Assembly: GCA_963971285.1 (NCBI GenBank)
Contig: OZ020260.1
Coordinates: 11,380,798-11,444,797 of the forward strand
Origin: Astropecten irregularis
Lineage: Eukaryota; Echinodermata; Asteroidea; Paxillosida; Astropectinidae
Direction: 5' to 3'
Length of the DNA: 64,000 nucleotides
Below, one piece after another: positions 12,440-25,700 of the stretch. The position numbers and the translations under genes are program-made. The notes below the pieces were generated by a model. That model did no database searches and was not told where the DNA came from. It saw nothing but the letters and a program-made list of their open reading frames with translations. Within the stretch, counting starts at the first letter, position 1, and each line of letters begins with the position of its first letter.

Positions 12440-12578
12440 GGGGTTCCTGAAGTTTAGTACACTCAGGTTAGGTTTAGTACACTCAGGATAGCTGGTACCC
12501 AGCTTCTACTCACCTAGAATTTAGGTCAGTAGAAGCTGGGTACCAGCTATCCTGAGTGTACTAAACTTCAGGAACCCC
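12440..12578. repeat. Near-perfect long palindrome
   Basis: The arms beginning ggggttcctgaagtttagta and ending with its complement pair for about 50 bp. The pairing runs through GGTACCAGCT into a loop that is itself palindromic (acctagaatttaggt). The only interruption is a 20-base partial duplication in the left arm. There is no coding capacity. Confidence 0.9.
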
Positions 12579-12933
12579 AATCATGTATTGTAACTTTAAT
12601 AGGAGTAGGTAGAGATGGAGTAGTTTGAGATGAAGGTGTGAAGGTGCTTTCCCATCCTGCCTCAAGGTGGATCTTTGTGCTCATGGACAATAAAGATAAA
12701 CAGGCTTGGTCTTTTGATGCATAGCCTGAGCATTGGGTACATGTGTAAAGGAGTACGTGTTCATGAAATATGTACATGTAACATGTAGGCCTACTGAATG
12801 TACTTGTACAAAAATGTACATTTGATGGATGTTGTGGGGGACAATGAATGTTTTTTCAAGGCATGAATGCCCGTGGACATTATGGTACATGTAGATCTGT
12901 CACACAGTAGGCCCAACAGCCCTGAGAAACATA

Positions 12934-13234
12934 GGACGTTTACGAAATGGAGGCTTAGGCTCAGCCTCAGGCTCAGGCTCCATATGCTGAAAATATCTAG
13001 GGCCCTGGCCCTTTAGGTTTTGGTTTTGGCTCAGGCTCAGGCTCCATGCTGAAAATAGTTTTAGGTTTTGGTTTTTCACTGAAGCTGAAACTCTGTTTTC
13101 CTTTTCAAACCAGACAATCTACAGTATGTACTTCAGAACGGCAGCCAAAAGCCTCTATTTTGATATGGGTTACATATTTCAGAATGGATTCATGAAATGG
13201 AGCTGGAGCCGGAGCCTCCGTTTCGTAAACGCCC
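12934..13234. repeat. Family G element, expanded copy
   Basis: It has the same ends as 183-400 (gacgtttacgaaatggaggc and cctccgtttcgtaaacgccc). The interior has repeated ggctcaggctc units and the shared blocks ctgttttccttttcaaac and gccaaaagcctctattttga. Confidence 0.7.
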
Positions 13235-13236
13235 AT

Positions 13237-13400
13237 AGACCCTATTCATGGGGCATCCATCTTGTCACCTTCCTTGTATACCCGTTGGAAAATATAACAC
13301 CCATTCTTTAAAGAAAACGGGTACCAGACTACTTTGAATCCAAGCCTCGGTTTGATTGCCGTGCTTCGAATGTAGGATGGATGCACCGTGAATAGGGTCT
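13237..13400. repeat. MITE with ends AGACCCTATTCAtgg
   Basis: Left agaccctattcatggggcat and right gatgcaccgtgaatagggtct are inverted repeats. It starts 2 bases after a family G element. A reverse, more diverged copy is at 8935-9090. Confidence 0.7.
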
Positions 13401-14480
13401 GTATAATAGTGTATGGTTGAGTCGAACACAGTACATAGGGGCCTGCGTATATACATATCATGTAAATGTATGTAGATGGGCCATTTACCAGCATAGCATG
13501 GAACATGCACTGCCGCAAATTCTGGATTTTTTCAGATGAAACTCGTACACAGTACAATTCTACATGTACAGTATGTATGTCACAAATGTTCACGTACATG
13601 TAAAAATGTTCACGTACACGTGTACTTGTATGTAAGTATAATGTACTGTACATGTACCGAAATATCATGCACATAGCACATACATGTATTAAAGTATACG
13701 TACACCATTCATGTTGGCCTACTTACATTAATGTTTCCCTAGTCATGAAGTTGACTCACACAGCAGTTGGTCCCACCTTTTGACCTTTATTTTGTTTTCT
13801 TAGAAAGAACATGCACATGTAGGCCTACATGTACAGTGTATATGCATACATGTCACCTACCCCAAGTGTATTCAAACAATACCCTCACTAGGAAACACTA
13901 GAAAACGATTGTACCCGTGTCCCAAATCAACAATAGTTCACTACGCACCCCTAACTCCACTTTATCTTATGTACACATTGTACTAACAATTTGTCATACA
14001 AATTGTACGTGTATGTTCAATGGGAATGCTGTAAGCTGGTGTGAAATGTTCCCATGCAGGGTAAGAACTTGGTTCCTATTAAAGGGATGCTGCACAGTTT
14101 TAACACTCAGTAGTTTTCACTTAATGGACGTGCATATTTAAACTGTATTGTGCCTTCAGTCTCAGGTCATTGAGGCAGTTGCCTTTAATATCCCTACAGT
14201 TCCTGTTGTGCTCATGCGCTGCATACAAGTACTGTATTACATGTATGTACAATATGTATTACATGTATGTATAATATACGATTTTAACGCTATAGGCCTT
14301 AGAAGGTTCACTTGGAATCAGAAATAGTTACAGATCATGCCTCATGGCAACGTTTCTAAATTCATGCCGGAAAATATATTCCGGGAAGATTTTTCGGATG
14401 GTCAACCTTGTCTTGTCTTCATGGGTTTAGGAGTCTGGACTACAGCCAATTTTATTTGCTGTAAAACAAATTTGAGTGAA
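13401..14480. other. Intron 1 DNA, nothing recognised
   Basis: Non-coding. Many TACATGTA and GTACATGTAC palindromes occur around 13560-13850 and 14230-14275. Confidence 0.4.
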
Positions 14481-14488
14481 CCAGTTTT

Positions 14489-16128
14489 CAGAGTTGTTGA
14501 CTCGAGTCGGTGACTTGGACTCGAGTCCGACTCGAGTCACTGATTTTAGTGACTTGCGACTTGACTTGACTTGAGCCAAAATGACTTGCGACTTGACTTG
14601 ACTTGAACCAAAATGACTTGAGACTTGACTTGACTTGAGCCGAAATTACTTGACTATTAAAAAAATGACTTGCAAGTCAACATTAGACCATCGTGTATTT
14701 TAAATGATTTGCCTCCCGAAAGAAGAAAAGTTTACTTTTCCTGACATAAAGCACCGAAACAATGTTCTGTAGCGTAAAACTTACACAGCACGTATACGGG
14801 CGACAGAGCTCACACAACGGTCGACATATCCCGATCGCACGGTGCCTACACAGCGACCACGCGGTATACGGTGTGCTGTGAAGAACGATGGGCCTGTTGT
14901 GCTCGGAATTATTAGACTTGCCTCAGTCTTCGGATTACTTTAACTACCGGGGTATTTTAAGTACGTATGACGTAATGATCAGCTCACGTGCGTTCGCGTG
15001 TGTAGCCTAGCTTTCGCCGGCCGTGTACACACTACACACGAGAGTCGAGTAATGTTGTTTACCGATGGACGAGCTTTTCGGGTAAAAGTTCCCATGATAT
15101 CGACTGATACAAGTTTACTATGTCTGGTTCGTGACTACTCTTGAGTCTCGTCTCTAGTTTACTATTTTGTGATTCCGTAACCAGACTTCCATTGCATACA
15201 CGGTATGTTTTGTGCCATGTGTGAAGGGAACACGAAGCAAGTGTTTCTGCTGCCGACATTTAGGACCTATTTTTTTGTTTCGCTGGGTAAGGAAATCTTC
15301 CATAACCCACACTGAATGTTCATTTTGCTTGTGCTTATAACTTGCAAATGGCAGGATCATTATGAAGTTGGATTATTAAAATGGAACGACAGGAACGCAC
15401 TACGTAACAAGTTTTTCACCACTAGCATGGAGGAAGGAAAAGCTAATGTCACCTATCGATTAACGTTAGTTTTAATATCATTTTTCGCTGAAGTGTAGGT
15501 GTTTCAATATATTATTCTTTATCTAAAATTTAATTCGCGATCACTTTACAATGTGATATTTTATACCGATATTTATTTACATGAATTTTTTGACGATCGA
15601 AAAACAAGTTTTCAGCCGTGTTGTGTTTATGGGTTCTTTATCTAGGCCTACCAGTACCAGTAAAATGGAACAGACTCACCGTGTCAACTTCAACTGTCGT
15701 GGCATGGCGGCTGCCATTTTATTCACACACTCCATGCCCAACTCTTGTAACATGAAGCTGGTGTCTTTTTAGTAAACACACAGTTATATACAACAGGCCG
15801 ATCTTTAAAAGCTCATTCTTGTTTCATAGGCACCCTCTAATGTGTTAGATGTCCCTTTTATTCAACGGCCATCTATTAAATAAATGTTTTCCCATCTGCA
15901 GCAAAGACTGTGCCGAGTAGTTTATTTTGGGGCAAAATATTTTATGTTTGACTTGTTGACTTGACTTGACTTGCGACGAAATGACTTGTGACTTGACTTG
16001 ACTTGCGACGAAATGACTTGCGACTTGACTTGACTTGCGACGAAATGACTTGTGACTTGACTTGACTTGAGACAGAATGACTTGCGACTTGACTTGACTT
16101 GTGAAAAAATGACTTGGTTACAACTCTG
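14489..16128. mobile_element. Non-autonomous hAT transposon with intact 8-bp target duplication
   Basis: It starts CAGAGTTGTTGACTCGAG and ends GGTTACAACTCTG. The 8-bp direct repeat CCAGTTTT flanks it (14481-14488, 16129-16136). Arrays of gacttgacttgacttg fill both subterminal regions (14560-14650, 15955-16110), as is common in hAT elements. The 1.2-kb centre has no identifiable transposase. The perfect duplication argues for a fairly recent insertion. Its right end lies 55 bp before the acceptor of the start-codon exon of the betaglycan-like gene. Confidence 0.88.
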
Positions 16129-16183
16129 CCAGTTTTCAAAATCAAACTTTGGATTTTTTTGTTCATCCTTGTTTCCTGTACAG

Positions 16184-16700
16184 ATTATAGAACATCTACT
16201 GGACGATATGTGCTAAGTGTGATCTGAACCTCTTGGTACAAATATTTGGACTGTTGAGGGTATTTGAAGTGGAACCTCTACCTCGTAGTATTTGACGTTA
16301 TCTCTTCTTTGGACTCTCACTGCCGCCTTGATGTCGAGGAGCAACCCGCCCCTGCCGTCAGGGTGCCCCCGCCCCACCAGAACCTAGAGGATGACAGCCA
16401 ATGCATGCTACAAGACAAACTTGGCAATTGTTGGCCACTAAATCAGGAGAGAAAAAAAACCAAAGCTACGGGACTCAAACTGGTGCGAGGGAGCACACCG
16501 GAAGCTGGGACCCCGCCCAGGCATTTTGTTGCCGGCCGTACAGTTGATGGAGGGTGGGGCAGCGTAGATTTGTATCCGCTTACATACGGACGTATTTATC
16601 ACGAACTACAAGCAAAGAATGCATTCAAACTCAGGAATGGCCGGTCATCAGACGGCAGTGTTTGCATCTTTGCTGTTGAGACTAGCAGGACTTATCTGTG
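16184..16700 (+). CDS. TGFBR3: TGFBR3-like exon 2: 5' UTR and signal peptide
   Basis: The acceptor tttcctgtacag ends at 16183 and the donor GTAAGT starts at 16701. Coding begins at ATG 16619 (A at -3), with ATG 16637 in the same frame, and an in-frame TAG at 16565 rules out anything further upstream. The peptide has a hydrophobic core AVFASLLLRLAGLIC typical of a secretory signal. It ends in phase 1 with G, joining GT of the next exon to give Gly, and signal-peptide exons often end in phase 1. A different frame of this exon is also open for a long way, as described in the findings. The gene's other exons make this frame the convincing one. Confidence 0.8.
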
Positions 16701-19700
16701 GTAAGTACGGTACATACATGTAAATTGCACTGTCATACATGTTCATTATTGTCGCATTAGAATAAGATCCATGCATTTTAAAGGACCTTATTGCATATTG
16801 CATTAAACACTTTCAGCGTCAAAAGGTACAATACAATATTAATACAATATTAACCAAAGAGCCGTGATATAATGAATGCACTAAATCTTTGATGTCAGAC
16901 TATTTATAACATCCTTTTGCATGTATGCATACTTATAATGCAAATGAAGACAATTTCCTTTTACAACTGTTGAATAATGACCTTTCATGTATGTGGGTAC
17001 CAGAGATTTTCTTGTGACAAATATTTAGGTAAATTTGTGAATCATTCTGAAATATGAAAAATGTATACATTTAGTTTGCGGTGCCAGGGTATTTCCTCCA
17101 GTTACATTGTAAATGGTCTTTTTTGTTTTACTTTGGAAAGGTCATTATTTTGGTCTCAGCCCAGTATAATAATGACCATTGACCAGTGCATGAATAATTC
17201 TCCTTGAGAATAATGAGCCCTTTGGAATTGAACCTTGGAAATTTTAGCCTTTGAGCATATGTGTAAATTTAAGAAATACATCATGTATCATGATCATCCA
17301 AACATTAGGTCCTCCTATGTACACAATGTATGTAAATCCTGGGCTGAAATTTCTGGCAAACGGCCCTTACATGTACATGTAGGCCTGCACGTACAGTATA
17401 ATTGTACGTTGTACTATATGAAATATTTCTCTTTGCGACAGATACAGTGCAGAGGAAGTTCCCCTTTTTTAAAATTAATGCCAAATATCAGTTTCATGAC
17501 GACCTTAGACCTGCATGTACTGTATGTATGTACATGTAGGCCCTACACCTTAAAAAAAATTTCCTTACAAGTGGAAACATAAAACTTAATAGGCACGTTC
17601 TCACACACGAAAAAGCGCAACTATTTGGGTCGCACTCCAAATCGCGACCCAAATAGTCGCGCTTTTTGATGTGTTCCCACAGCCAAAAAAGCGCGACCCA
17701 AATCGTACCGGTACGATTTCTATCAAACCGCCCGTGCGCAGTGAAGCGTGAAGTTGGCATGCATCCTTTGCTAAACTCGCGGACCCGCCTTGCATGATGG
17801 GATATAAAAAACCGGTATCTTTTGGTGCACTGTTCACACAGCAAATAATCGCGACTACCGTATTTGCAAAAAGACGCACTATTAGTGCGATTTGGAGTGC
17901 GCTCCAAATCGCACTAATAGTCACGATTATCGCGACCCAAATAGTCACGCTTTTTTGGTGTTTGAGAACGTGCCTATTGTGTTACATAGGTCTTCACAAG
18001 GCACCATGTACTGTACATAGGTCTACATGTATACCGATACATGTACATGTATCTTATAGGCCTATCACTGTCATGAGATATGGAGCCTTGCATACTACAA
18101 GTCTTCATTATTCAAGTGTGTTTGCTCATTATTGTACAGGTACAATGTACTTAATTTGCTGATTGAGGAATGCATATAATGTACCTGGGTTCACTTCTAG
18201 AATTGGCAATCAGAAACGTGGGAAGAAATTAACCAATGATGACATGGAAACAGTCAGCAGTGTACATGGACGGTGGAATGGATCGCCTTCCCACCGCTCG
18301 GAACCTTTAAAATGTATCGCTGTCATAGCTTCGGGCAGTTTCACAGTTTAGGCGCATTTCAATGCGGGAATTTGAAAGGGCACTGCGGCCACTGGGAAGT
18401 CTGGATGGATCAAGCAGGCCGTGGAGTGTCTCGGCCGGACTGGAGAGGCCAGTTTGAATTTATAAGCCAAAGGAACCTGTTTCCGAGACAAGAGGACCCA
18501 CCACAAAACACCCACTCTTTCCTTTCCCCTATCACATGAAGTCCCAAGCCAGTCGGGAAAAGGAAACTCTGTTTTCTCCTGTCTGAAACAAACAAGAAAC
18601 CCAAACTTTCACGTCTAATTAATACCGTACCTGTTTTCATGGCATGAGCTCCTTGATGATGCTCGAGATTCCAGCAAAATCAATATTTTGGCAGACCCCC
18701 TGAAAATGTATTTGATCAGTGGTTTTATATCGATGCATTTAGGGGACGTTCACCTTTTTCAAATGTACATTTCAGCAGTAGGCTATGCTCGGTTCCCAAC
18801 ATAATACGGTATCAGGTCTCTTGTCTTGATCTCGGTGTGTCCGTTGTGAATAATGAATATACAGGTATAAGACAACACCTAATCCACTGTTCACAACTGA
18901 ATAAAGAGCTCGGCATTAAACATGGTGAAGTTATTCCAAAGCTATGCACATGGCCACTGTGCAAGAGAGGCTTTCCCTGAAAACACACAACAGACCTGGG
19001 AAAGCTATAATTCCACTCGGTAGAGTTATGAGTAGAGGGAGAATATGAAATGTGCTCGTACACGTGCAGCTTGTTGTACAATTATTCAACATACGATTTG
19101 CAAGCGGCTTATTGTGATGTACCTGATAGAGCCCTTAGATGACGAATCTCCGCCATGAGGTGTGTTTATTGTAAAATTGAGGAGGCACACCTTCATGTTT
19201 AGTATGTAGCTCAGTATCCATGGAAGTATGTAAACACAGGTATACTTGATCTGTAGTTGGAACTGATGTCAGACTCCAGTCAAGAAGCAAATGGGGCTCA
19301 GGCTCAGGCTTCAGCTCTGACATCCATATGCTGAAAATATACATGTACATGTCATGTATGTTGTGGTTTTTCATTGAAGCTGAAGCTCTGTTTTCCTTTT
19401 CAAACTAGAGAATCTACTTCAGAAACGCAGCCAAAAGCCTATTTTGATACCCGTTATTTCAGAATTAATTCATGAAAATGGAGCCGGAGCATGAGACGGA
19501 GCCTGAGCCTCCGTTTCGAACATACATTGTAAACGCCTTAAGTAATCTGTGCACAGGTTTTGCAGAAAGCAGCAACAACGTACAAGCTGCAATGCACTGT
19601 GGGACAGTTTGCATTCAAATATTGTACAGAAAATCCCATCTACATGTACACCTGTAGGCCTATAGGCCAGCTTTCCACGTAAGCCAAGGGTACATAGAAT

Positions 19701-22700
19701 GCTTTGATATGTGTAAGGTGCTGGAAGATCTGTTCTTACATGTACATGTATATATGTACATGTATGTATTTGAAGATTTGTCATGGCATTGCCACATGTA
19801 TGCATACTGTACTATGTACTGTACAGTGTACATGTAGCAATAACACTCACCTCATAGTACTATGGGCAATAGTACAAGGACTTATTGGGATACTATGGGT
19901 AAAGGGATATGCGATATTATGTACATGTATGTGACCTGGGATATCCCAGGTGCAGGCTGGGTGTAGGAATGTACATGTACATGTAGGAGCATGGAGGAAG
20001 GAAAGGATGTCAATGTTCATGAACATGTACATGTACAGTGTATATGTTTTGCAAATACTGTACAATATCTTAACATGTAATACAGGGTGTACCGGTATCA
20101 CAGGATACATGTATGTTTGTCTGATTATCCACATAATAATATGCACTACAAATGAATACTAAGAATACAGTAATTTACATTCAATGTAGGGCTCGAAATA
20201 GTTCTAGCCCGGCGTACAGTACAAAGTAGCAAAAACCCCTCTAGGCTAGCTACATGTAGATTCACTTCCTAGTAAAACAAAATATTACATAAATACATTT
20301 ACGGGCCAGTAAAAATCTAAATGGGCTTCTGGGCTTGTACATGTAAAATCTTAAGTACATGTAAGCTTGGCTGGTGTGCTAGCCAGGAAAAAAAGTTAGC
20401 ACCACAAGGCCTTACTATTATGCCATTATGTGTGAATTACACATTAGTTGCTAATTAATGTACATGTAGGCCTACGTGTTGTACACATGTATACTGTGGA
20501 CTTGACATGGTCTCTGTATTATTCAAAGCCAGCATTTTATGCCTATACATGTACATGTATACGTGTACATAGCCAGATAGCCATGACATGGTTATTATAC
20601 AGTACTTACACTGTACAATACAAGACAGTACACAGGTTATAGTACTGCAGTACACATGTAGACAGTGTACGTACATGATACATACATGCTGGTACAGTAT
20701 GTACAGCTCCATCACCTGTTGTACATTGCACTCAACTTTGCATCAATTGGCTCATGATCATTGCATCTCTCTCTCTCACTCACTCCATCTTACGGAGAGA
20801 GAGCTAGATGTTTGGCCCAGGCCCTGCTCGGTTTGTGCAGCTCTCACCCTCTCACTTAACTCAGCCAGACATCCCGGCGCCGGAATATCTTAAAACTCTA
20901 ACAAGGACTTGGCTACTGACTCATTCTTGCGGAATAGCTTTGCAAATACAGATGACATCTTCAAGTTTATGGTTTGGGTCACTCGATATATATATGCGGC
21001 AGCACATTATATCAAAATTTTGTCCATGATGTTTTTTTTTTTCCCCTTCATTTTGCACTCGTCTTCAAGGATTTGGCAATGACTCCTCAGAGATTGGCCA
21101 TTGTTTCACTAGAAACGTGACACCTCCCACGAAAAACGCCCAAATTGTCCGGGAAAATGCTTGCAATATGCCCCTGGTATGCCCAGATTCTGACGAGAAA
21201 TTTCTGGATCTGGTTTCATGTACATGTATGCAGTAGGCATACAAGTATATGCGTTATTATCTCTGTTCTGTTAGAAAAAATAACATGCCATGAATTTATA
21301 TGGCTGTGGAATTTGCTGATGAAAATTCAGAGCACGAAGGAGGACATACGTACGTTGCTCATCGGGTCATAAACAAAAAAGAAGTCTCGGCGCAATCATG
21401 AATTAATTTATTTAATCAGCAGAGCAATTGGACAATGTTTGTCTGTTTAGTTATTTATTGCTCTCCTGTGAATGAAATATGGTTGCATAATGTCGGGTTT
21501 ACGATTAAAATCAACAAATTTGTCAAAACTTAATCCAGATGGGACTATATTTCATGTACATGTACATAAATTATGTGTACAGTGTGTATCTGTCCTGGGT
21601 ATTAAAAACCGGTTTAGAGAAATGGCCTTGACAAAAAATGGTGACATTTGAGTGGGGAGAATGCATGTTTTGTTATCTATGGAGTAGGCCCCCCTATTAT
21701 ATCTCAGAAAAATAACCGAAACATTTGGGTAGTTTGGGAATTCTTTGAAACAAAAACAGGTCTCAAAGAACACCTTCAAGACCAAGATCAAAATGACAAC
21801 TAAACGGCAATTGTACCTGCCACTGTTAAAAGTTCAGGGGTCAATTTCACGAAGCCCCACAATACATTATAGATTGTAACTCGAGTAACAAAGGCTACCT
21901 ATGCTAGTGCTGTGCATCAAAAACGGATTTACGGGCTCCCGCTTAAAATCTTGCCATCCGGTTTCAAAATTTCAAAAACGGTATACGAAACCAACATTTT
22001 AAAAAGTAGACTGACGTTTGCCCAATAAATAAATAACCCCAAAAGTGTAGACGTTATAATACATACTTGAATTTCAGTCGTTTTGGGTCCATTTTGCCAA
22101 GCAGAAACAAACTTTTCGCAAACTTGATTAAACAAATATTGCGAACAGCCTTCCGAACGCGACGATCGCTCGAAAGAAGACGTAAACATATCGCGTACGA
22201 TGCATCATGCAGACCCCATGCCCACCACGTGGCCGCATGGCCCGGACCATGCAGCAGCAGCATTGCATCCAGAAAATTCCACGATGTGTAATATGCGCCG
22301 CACCATTCAAAGCATACGTTGTACACCAGTACACAGTCGCCAATTCGCAATCGGGCCGGAAGTGGAAGCCTACATGTCGTACGTACAACGTGTGTATTTG
22401 GTGCATGCATTCAAGTTGCGCTCGGTACCGTGGATTTCGGCCGGCTTCAATGCAGATTTTTCGGTAAGAAATGTGACATGTCACGCTGAGCAAGTTATGA
22501 AAGATTCTGACTGAATATTCTGTAAGGTAGCCGGCACCAAATCATCGCAAGATTCCCAAACACGCACGTAGATCAAGACCAAAAACTGAATGTATACGTT
22601 GGCGCAACGATCTTTGTAGCATGTTTTACACACTCCTACATACAGCGCTATGCATCATTTGATCGTGCACATTATCGACACGTGCGTTATATAGCGCTAT

Positions 22701-25700
22701 CATTCATTTTTATGAATCGGAGCTCGGGCAACCGCTAATTTTTTCAAAGCGTTTTCTGGTTTTCAAAAGCTCCGAAAATGCACAGCACTAACCTATGCCC
22801 CCCATACCCATCATATCCTACCATGCCTACTTAGGGCTACAATGCATCACAAGAACACAGGTACAGTACTACTATTGATCGTAAGTTACATCAGTTGGTG
22901 AAATTTACAGTTTGGGGAAATCAACCCCTGACATGGTTATACATGTACACGTGTACATGTAATAGACGTACACATACGTACATTGTACATATTTTTTGTG
23001 TATCTTTGCATGTACTATCTCCAACAATAACGTATTGTGGAGCCCCATCATGAATACACAGCACCCTGGAATGTACCGGTTGCATCCAGGGAGCTCCGAA
23101 GCCCCGCCCCCCTTCAATGCAACCACTGTATGCACGCCAACATTCTTTGACTAGAAATGCCCGTGGCTCATGAATCCTTTGAAAGCTAACTAGTGCGCTG
23201 TGTCCCCAACTGTACGCTTTGAAGCGTAGAAATACTGTACACATGTGTACCTCTTGGCAAGATGGCATCAGAATGGAAACAGTTTTTGCAAATGTACATT
23301 ATCACTATAATGACGTGAATGCACATGTACAGTAAGAATTTAGGCAGGGCAGCAAGCTCACAACTTTATAAGCAGTAAAACACACCCTTACGTTTGCTGC
23401 TGTTATTATTTCATGATACATCTAGGCCTACTATTGCATTGCTGCCAATAGCAAAATAGAATTCACAAGGATTTTTTTTTTATTTCATGGAAACAGCTAG
23501 TTATGAAAAAACTAACTTTTTTACAATATAAAATATGTGTAGGCCCTAGATGTATACGTACATGTACATGTACAGTATGTACACATGTATTGTATGTTAC
23601 AAGTTGACGCCGTATACCTTAAGCACGCCTTGTGCTAACTTTTTTTCCTGGCTAGCTCATTGGGCCAGCTCACATTTACATTTACAGTACATACAGTATG
23701 TACATATTTTGCTCACCCATTTAGATTTTTACTATAGCCTGTACGTACATGTACATACATGTATGTTGATCCACACCTTAACATTTTAGGTTCTTTTTTT
23801 TTTACTAGCCCAACGGGCAACCAAGGAAGTGAGTCTGGCTAGCCCAGAGTGGTTTTTGCTAGACATTGTACATGTACGACGGGCAAGTACTATTTCGAGC
23901 CCTGTTACATGTAAGTAATGTGACAGGCATTGTACATCCCGTATTGTATGATGTATGATAACTAAAATGACACTGTCATCACAGCAGCCCTACATATTCA
24001 CTGCCAGACAAGTTTTCAGTTGAAGGACACAGAACTGTGCCCCCCCCCCCCCAACTTTACAAGCGCTGCGCTTTTTGGGGGATATTACTGTACTAGCCGT
24101 GATTTATGGGTTGACTGGGGCTTTCACAGTGTTCTCTGCGGCTTACAAATGGGACAGCTTGTGAACCGAAATACTGTAGATGTCGGAAGAATCTTTGAGC
24201 GATTTTTTTGGGGGGCACTCCGGTTATTGAACCAAGTGGCTTTTGATCCAAAAATTATAGTATGGAGCTTGCTTGTGGAACATGGCAAAGTTTACAAACA
24301 CGACATTTTTTACTCAGCAAAATTCAACCCTATAGCACAAATTTGTATTATAACTTGGTAAACTACATACAGCACCGGTACTTGTGTAGTGTACTCTCGG
24401 TTATGAATATTTTTGTTTTCAAGTTCGGCAGCTGTACTTGCCTGCAATATGTCTCGTGAGTCGTGAAGCAGGCTGCCTACTATAAAAACATTTGAACACA
24501 GAGAGTCTTGGCTGTGTTCAGTGCTGTACAAGTAGATTGGTTATGACTTGTGACTGGTACTCCAACTTGCCTACAATTGAATATTTGGGCTGGGTACCAG
24601 CTACACGGTATTTGGCATTTCAGCAGTTTTCAATTCCAGTTCAAGGTCTGGTTCAGTTAAGTTTACAGCCTTCCACATAAAATTGACTCTTATTTGAATT
24701 CCCACAGCACCGGCGCCGCTCATAGTCCATTGGAAGTTTTGTTTAAATCTAGGGCTGAAATGTTAGACCCTCATACACTGTAACTCAGAACATTTACATG
24801 TACTGCCTTCAAGAAAGATCCTGCTAGGATCGAAACGTCAGGCCCTCGTACAAACTCCATGATGCAGAATTCATGGAGCACAGTTTTCCCCATGTGTATT
24901 TATGAAGCCTTCATGTATACACTTGTAATTTTGGAGTTATATGTTGATAGGCCATCCCTGTTTAGTAATTGTCTCATTTTGAATGGAACCTGGGAAAATG
25001 TTTGCCTTTATTGTTGAGCCCATTCATGTACTAACATGAGTTCAGCATGTCAGGATCATGACCCGATATACACTCGTACCGGAATTTGCTCACACCAGTA
25101 ACCTTACCAGTCTACCGCGTTCTTTGGCTCCATTGGCTGATGAGCCAGAGGATCTTGGCTGGTTGCCAAGGGTATGGAAGGGGGAAAGACTCACAGTGCA
25201 GGGCACCGGTGCCTGGATATTATCGGTGTGTACTGAGTATGTGTCTCTGTGCGAGTGAATGTGCGGTTCACTGTACATGTACATGTACATGTAAATGCGG
25301 GCGTACATGTATTTGTATTTGGTTGGGCTTCACTATTCCAACCTGATCACATCTAGGTTGTCCTTGCGCGCTCACGTACACTGTACAGTATGTATGGCAC
25401 GTCAGTTGTGTTTTTGTGGTCGTTACAGTAGTTAGAATTTATGAATCTCATATGTACAAAATGTAGGCCTACATGTACATGTAAGATTCAGACTATGTAC
25501 ATGTAGGCCCTACACGTTCATGTATCTAACATACACAGTTTCTTAAGGTAAACAGTATTGGGCGTCTTACGTGTAGTCCAGTAATTGGTGGCAATTTCTT
25601 CTTTCTTTCATTTTTTGACAGACGTGGCTCGCCATAATAAGCCGACCCGCGGTGACCTAGTAACATACATAATTCGTTGCTTATGTTGATGCCTCGCAGC

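Noticed and set aside
15059-15360. Minus-strand frames in the centre of the hAT element as a transposase
   Set aside because: Under 70 codons each and without the conserved hAT dimerisation or catalytic motifs.
16264-16704. 146-codon frame with a TTG start in exon 2
   Set aside because: Its phase does not join the betaglycan frame of exon 3, it lacks an initiating ATG at that start, and the overlapping frame from 16619 gives a clean signal peptide. Kept only as a possible upstream ORF.
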